Shown: positions 59,201 to 64,000 of the stretch, in pieces
How positions within the stretch are numbered: the stretch's first letter is position 1
How the letters are laid out: each line of letters opens with the position of its first letter
Origin: Schistosoma mansoni
Lineage: Eukaryota; Platyhelminthes; Trematoda; Strigeidida; Schistosomatidae
Reading direction: 5' to 3'
Length of the DNA stretch: 64,000 bases
NCBI RefSeq assembly: GCF_000237925.1
Contig: NW_017385999.1
Coordinates: forward strand, 372,001-436,000
Position numbers and translations under genes: made by a program
Notes under the pieces: generated by a model
Databases searched by the model: none
What the model saw: only the letters and a program-made list of their open reading frames with translations
Told to the model about the DNA's origin: nothing

Positions 59201-62200
59201 GGGCTGGTCGATTCAAGAGTTCCTTAAACACTCTACCACCTGTTTCGCTGTTCTTCAATGTTGGTGATTACTTTGCCTTCCTTCCATGTGATGATGCTTC
59301 CTGTGGCCCAGAACCTTCTGACATGTTGAAGTGATTGCCTTCTTGATCTCTTTCCAGTTGTTTTGCATAGTAGTTCCCTCTCCTCTGAGTAGATCATGAA
59401 AGGCCTAGAATCTATTGCTGAGGGATATCTTGAATTCGTTGAGTCTGTCAGTATCTCGAAGAAAGGACGTATTAAACTTTTGTGATGTTGTCCGCCCCGT
59501 TGTCTAGTGCTTCTTGATTTTCAGTTTCATCGTGGCGACCAGCAAGTGATTATCTGGTGCTATATCAGCTCCTCTTCTGGTTCTCACATCCTCCATGGTC
59601 CTCCTGAACTTTTTGTTGATGCAGATATGGTCGATTTGGTTTTGTGTAGTGTGATCCGGCGAAGTCCATGTGGCTTTGCGTATGCGTTTATGTGGGAATA
59701 CTGTGCCCCCTATGACCAGTTTATTGAAGGCACATAGGTTTGCAAATCTCTCACCATTTTCGTTCCTTTCTCCCAGTCCATGTCGTCCCATGATGTCTTC
59801 ATATGTGGTGTCGTCCATTCCAACCTTGGCATTTAAATCTCCCATCAGAATGGTCAGGTCCTTGGTTGGGCACTTCTCGACGATTGACTGAAGCCTATCG
59901 TAGAATTGGTCTTTAACGTCTTCATTGTAATCGTTGGTTGGCGCATAGCATTGGATGACGTTCATTGTAATGCCCTCTCTCTTTGTTTAGAAGGAGGCTT
60001 TGATGATCCTTGGTCCATGCGATTCCCATCCTATAAGTATATTTTGTGCTTGTTTGGACATCATCAGTGCAACTCCTTGTGTATGTGGATCATTTTCTTC
60101 TTCATGGCCGGAGTATAACAGAAGCTCTCCTGAAGCTAGTCGTTGTTGTCCAATGCGTTTCACTGATCCCAAGCACCTCCAGGTTGTATTTCCTCATTTC
60201 TGCAGCAATTCGGAAGACTCTTCCGGTCTCCCACATTGTCCGGACGTTCCATGTACCTATAAAAATTTTTTGCTTTGGTTGTTAGAAGCGCCATCGGCCT
60301 TGTGACTTCCGAAAAATCTCGTCTTTCATCATGAGGCGTCATAATTCTTCCTTCAACTCCCAGGGCAGAGTTTAGATAGTTTGAATTATTTGTTCTGGTT
60401 AGCGTTTTTTGGCGAGTTAGCTTTCTACAGGATGGGGTCGCTAACCCCATGCCCAACCCTGCTCCTGTATCCGGACTTGGGACCGGCAGTAGCCCTCGGA
60501 GGAGCTACAGGCGGAGTTAGAAAGAAAGGTATAAAGCAAATACATTCTCACAGTTTGAGGAAAGACAAAGGGTATATGCACCTACACCATTGTGATCGAT
60601 TCTGAGCGATGTCATCCAGAGTCTCCAACCATTAGTTACGGTGGTCTCACGGACCCCGACCGAGTAGTCTTTATCTACCAACATGGCTCAGACAGGAAGT
60701 AAGTGACTTTATGGACCAATGCCACGTTTTGGTTTGTCCACCCGCAACCTTCTTCCAGACTTCTCAAACACTGATCAGCATTGTGCGCCATGGTAACCAG
60801 TTGATGAAGCTTCACAGCCTCATCAACTGATTTACCATCATTCCCTAATAGCGTGCTTCTGACCTCACTATTATTTACCCAGTGATCCTAGCAGATGCGA
60901 ACAATATTTATAGGACATCTGTGACCAAATACTAGTAACTTACGAGTATTTTCTACTCTTAATGGCCACGTTTCACAGCCGTAAAATAGAACAGAACGAA
61001 CTGGTGAGCAGTATACTCGTCCTTTAATTGATAGACGGATATCTCGCCTTCGTCATAGGTGACTCAAGTTGGCGAAAGCGAAGTCCCAATGTAGCCTATG
61101 CCCAACAATAGGTTCATACACCATTTGTTCCTTGAGGATCCTAGAGCCCATGTGCACCACTGGCTTGGAATCGGCGTTTGCCATTCCCTTAGGTGGATCC
61201 TCCGTATCCACCAACCTGGTTAAAACGCTGGATATTCGCATTTCGTCCTTTAAATTTCATAAACAACATCCCTGTCGTAAGAATTCAATGGGTTGAACTT
61301 CCTTGGTTGTGGTTGTGTACGCGTGGCCATATGAGAGCATTTCTAGATGAATAGCCGACTCTTCCCCGTACCAGTGCATGCGGGATGCCTATGTTTGAGA
61401 TCAAATATATTGTCTGATTATTATAGTCTTAGTTATTGTTATCCGTGGGGTTAGCGAAATACATTGTTTAAATATTATGCTCACCTTATCGTCCAGTTCT
61501 CTCATATGAATTCGTCCTTAGTATGTTTATTGTGGTGTTGATGAAAGAAAAATAGGGCTGAAAAAGGCTGAAGGAGTTAGATTACTATTAATCATTCATT
61601 GTTTGAGAGTGTTATAGATGAGTCCCCGAACGATCAACCAGTAACAAGATTAGCCAGATGGTAAGGTATTTTATATCACAAAATAACGTGTTTTCGTACA
61701 TAGTGAACATTGTAAAGCGTATTAGGCATTTGTAGGAAATTAGAACGTATTTCACTCATTCTCCAATCACCTAAGACCTGACTGTTATGCCTTATTTTTG
61801 AAGACCTGTTTCAGACAGATCCACACAATGTTAGGCAGAATCATATACACTTGGCTCAGTGAGTTAGCAAAATTATATAGATCAGAAGCTGAAGACCTTA
61901 AGTGACAGTTCAAAACCAGTCGCAATATCTCGGATCTATCCACTTTTTCTTAATTGTGAACGTACTGCATTTTGTTTCCGTTTAACTCATCCTTGCTGTC
62001 TACTCGAAAAGCTTTCAGTGTTCCTTAATTTTGCTCCCCTGTGCTATTGTGAAAAAAAGGAACGTTGTTCTGATTCATTTTTTGTAAGGTATTCCGTAAT
62101 TTTATGATTATAACATTGGTTCTTAACTCTGGATCAATTCCGCACAGTACCAGTTCCATCCTAACTACCTTTAAGTAACATCAAATAATGCTGTTTCTTA

Positions 62201-63003
62201 GCTTATAAACAAGAATTTTGTGGGCGTTGTAGATATCACTTCATTATTATGTGTTAGAATGCTTAGGATGAATATTATCAACAATCATCAAATGCTTCTA
62301 AGCTACTTCGTTTTTTAATACATTTCGCTAATAAACTCACTGAACGAAATCAGTTTTAAGTCAGAATTACTCCTTCGTGAAGACGACGACTTTGAGGAAC
62401 TTCTTAAAATTCATATTATATTTCAAATAGGAGTTTCGTATCTTTCAAAAATTAAGACACTACAATTGTAGAAGTTTCACATTTGTATTGCTTTTTCCGA
62501 TTGCTCTCATTTAGCTTCCATAAATGCCACTAGCCAACAACCAGCAATTACCAGTGCCAAACGACCAAGTTCTGCTGCTGTCGCACCAACTATTGATAGT
62601 AGTACTATAGGAAGTATAAAACGTACACGACCTGAAACAACCACTACTGTGTCAACAACTAATTTAGACGCTGATGATCCATGGGACGAGGACTATGATG
62701 AAGATCAAGACGATGTAATTATCACTAAGAAATCGAATCATAATAAAAGTAAGAATTCAACTGAAGATAGGTTTGATGATGATCAAAATGATGGTGATGA
62801 CGATGAAGATGCTGACAATGATGATGTCGACGACGATGATGAAGAAGATGAAGAAATGCTCCTAGCTGAATTGGCTAAAATTAAACGTGAACGAGCTGAA
62901 GAAGCAGCCCGTTTGGCTGCTGAAAGGAAAGCAGCTGAAGAAACTATTCGTATGGAAAATATATTGAAAGGAAATCCTCTTTTAAATTCATCTAATTCCT
63001 CAG
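55990..63003 (+). CDS. CWC15: Spliceosome-associated protein CWC15 homolog (first two exons; 3' end outside window)
   Basis: CWC15 is a component of the Prp19-linked active spliceosome in the nucleus. Exons are 55990-56221 and 62515-63003; the phase fits and gives 240 residues so far (human protein 229). The N-terminus [20 protein letters not shown], then [20 protein letters not shown], is nearly the human [40 protein letters not shown]. Exon 2 carries [15 protein letters not shown], an Asp-rich run of about 30 residues, the coiled [20 protein letters not shown] and [12 protein letters not shown], all family marks. The conserved C-terminal RRWDDDVVFKN block is not in the window, so at least one more exon lies to the right. 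The single intron seen here is 6.3 kb and filled with antisense LINE sequence. Confidence 0.95.
56869..56895. repeat. (AAT)n microsatellite
   Basis: About nine AAT/ATA units can be seen directly in CWC15 intron 1. Confidence 0.85.
56935..57955 (-). mobile_element. RTE-type LINE (subfamily A), 3' half
   Basis: Minus-strand text runs from SGARRGCTV and [19 protein letters not shown] through [20 protein letters not shown] to the tail [19 protein letters not shown]. This is the reverse-transcriptase core to 3' end of the RTE subfamily seen at 40480. It abuts subfamily B sequence at about 57955 and lies antisense in CWC15 intron 1. Confidence 0.75.
57956..60530 (-). mobile_element. RTE-type LINE (subfamily B) with internal duplication
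   Basis: On the minus strand the order from 60530 is: endonuclease start (about 60440-60160, near [20 protein letters not shown]), [46 protein letters not shown] and [20 protein letters not shown] (59965-59504), then the linker (59490-58700) and reverse transcriptase [40 protein letters not shown] and [14 protein letters not shown] (58640-58140). The linker plus the start of the reverse transcriptase occurs twice (see findings). The copy is otherwise the longest RTE here and lies antisense in CWC15 intron 1. Confidence 0.88.
60600..61065 (-). mobile_element. RTE-type LINE (subfamily A), 3' fragment
   Basis: It matches 40480-41050 by eye: the stretch coding for the [17 protein letters not shown] region, the NIVRICWDH block, the [16 protein letters not shown] block and the 3' tail. 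It is truncated at its 5' side, where a SINE-like copy in the same orientation begins. Confidence 0.75.
61068..61385 (-). repeat. SINE-like 0.5-kb repeat, copy 5 (partial)
   Basis: The 5' two thirds of the repeat are recognisable ([17 protein letters not shown] on the minus strand). The 3' third and the AT-rich tail are missing where it meets the LINE fragment at 61065. Confidence 0.68.
61390..62514. other. End of CWC15 intron 1
   Basis: This is AT-rich intron sequence up to the acceptor ctcatttag. Nothing else was recognised. Confidence 0.5.
62515..63003 (+). CDS. CWC15: CWC15 exon 2
   Basis: It starts after ctcatttag with [20 protein letters not shown], continues through the acidic run and the [18 protein letters not shown] segment, and ends TCA G before gtttgt. 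A (TA)n tract follows in the next intron. Confidence 0.93.
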
Positions 63004-63031
63004 GTTTGTTTTACAGTGTGTTTATAGTAAA

Positions 63032-63033
<2 letters not shown>

Positions 63034-63078
<45 letters not shown>
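63034..63078. repeat. (TA)n microsatellite
   Basis: About 22 TA units lie directly behind the CWC15 exon 2 donor. Confidence 0.88.
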
Positions 63079-63081
<3 letters not shown>

Positions 63082-63941
63082 ACCCCAGTGAGTAGGAAAT
63101 TTATGACGTCTCGCGACTTAATGATTTTTACATACAGTGAACTATTTAACTTCTACATAACCATCCATCCAAATTGTATGAAACAATTTATTAATCTAAT
63201 TCAGTACGACTGTGTCTGTCATCTGTCTTCAAACCAATTCATATTTATCATTCCAGTAAGTTATAAATTCCAGGATTGAAATGTTAAAAAAAAGATTGGT
63301 TCACCATTGATTGATCATTGTACTTACCGGGAAAATCGATGTTATTAATACCAAATAAGGATAATGAGGGAATAATAATGCGATATATCTAGTAAGTACC
63401 TTTATTAAAGAATTTTCCTGCTTCTCAAGTTCCAGTAACTATTCAAATAGTTTATTGAGTAACCAGCTCTTCGGAAAGCTTAAAAATCATAGATTCGTTC
63501 CGAAAAGGGTAATCATACATATATATATATACAGATCATAAGTCTTTCAGTAAGTCAGACGTCTAGTTCTGTCACATTCCCAGTAGTTGTTCAAACAAGT
63601 TATGATTGTAGCCTGAAGACTTTCGATATTTTATTAATTGAAATTAGTCTTATTAATTGATGAATGTTATTGTTTATTATGTTCATAAACAGTATAGTGT
63701 ATGAAATACTGGTTTATACAAACTAACGCAATAGTAAAAATCAGTGGCATTAGAGTACAATAATTTTTGGAATGATTCGTAACTCAATCGGATGATTTCA
63801 GCGGTGTTGTATTCTTTAATCTGAATGTTTCTACATGAAGTAGGCGCTGGTGATTCTATCAAGAACAACAATCAAAGCTTCACAATTAAATCATCCAACT
63901 CGGAGGACTCAGTATCATCCAAAATAGTACTTTTCTGTTGG

Positions 63942-64000
63942 CTTATATTATATGTTGAAGTTACTTACTTAGGCCTGTAACCCCTCGTGGAGGAGCAAAG
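63942..64000 (-). mobile_element. RTE-type LINE 3' end running off the window
   Basis: It matches 32625-32690 (ggcttatattatatgttgaa then gttacttac) and includes the likely 3' end of the RTE subfamily B LINE. The rest lies beyond the window. Confidence 0.6.

Noticed and set aside
61053-61296. Short open frames at 61.1-61.3 kb as genes
   Set aside because: They belong to SINE-like copy 5.
1-64000. CRISPR arrays, bacterial operons or rRNA genes
   Set aside because: No regularly spaced repeats, Shine-Dalgarno-linked gene strings or rRNA cores were seen; the content is that of an animal genome.

Overview
The window looks like a nuclear genome segment of a blood fluke (Schistosoma or a close trematode relative). 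I infer this from four observations: strongly AT-rich sequence; very small introns (31-34 bp) beside introns of several kb; conserved animal housekeeping genes; and a repeat load typical of schistosomes, namely RTE-type and CR1-type LINEs, a Penelope-like element, CsRn1-type Ty3/gypsy elements and a 0.5 kb SINE-like repeat. The species cannot be fixed by eye.

Four host genes are supported by homology and by consistent splice phases. (1) On the minus strand, 8376-26066, is an epsinR/clathrin-interactor gene (CLINT1-like). Eight exons encode about 568 residues from the ENTH domain to the stop; only the short first exon was not found. One of its introns appears to use a GC-AG donor. (2) On the plus strand, 35867-39047, is N-acetylglucosamine-6-phosphate deacetylase (AMDHD2-like), complete in three exons with a 34-bp first intron. 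(3) On the minus strand, 44854-45861, is the mitochondrial F1 ATP synthase gamma subunit (ATP5F1C-like), complete in five exons separated by four introns of only 31-34 bp. (4) On the plus strand from 55990 is the spliceosomal protein CWC15. Its first two exons are present, separated by a 6.3-kb intron, and the gene runs off the right edge.

Layout: 1-8.4 kb is non-coding with one SINE-like repeat; 8.4-26.1 kb is the epsinR gene, whose introns hold a Penelope-like fragment with a hammerhead-like hairpin, a gypsy 3' fragment and two SINE-like copies; 26.4-32.6 kb is a CR1-like LINE split by a young, nearly whole CsRn1-type LTR element with its 4-bp target duplication; 32.6-35.8 kb is old repeat and unassigned sequence; 35.9-39.0 kb is AMDHD2; 39.3-43.3 kb is a short inverted-repeat element, an RTE LINE and a SINE-like copy; 44.9-45.9 kb is ATP5F1C; 46-49 kb is CR1 and RTE LINEs plus a solo LTR; 49-51.6 kb holds unassigned coding-like pieces; 51.7-54.8 kb is a decayed CR1 LINE; 56-63 kb is CWC15 with an RTE LINE array in its intron.

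The four host genes have unrelated housekeeping roles (membrane traffic, amino-sugar catabolism, respiration, splicing), and I see no operon or shared pathway. The most informative features are the micro-introns, the GC-AG intron, the nested and solo LTR insertions with intact target duplications, the rearranged RTE LINE at 57-60.5 kb, and the hammerhead-like hairpin. I did not find a convincing new system.
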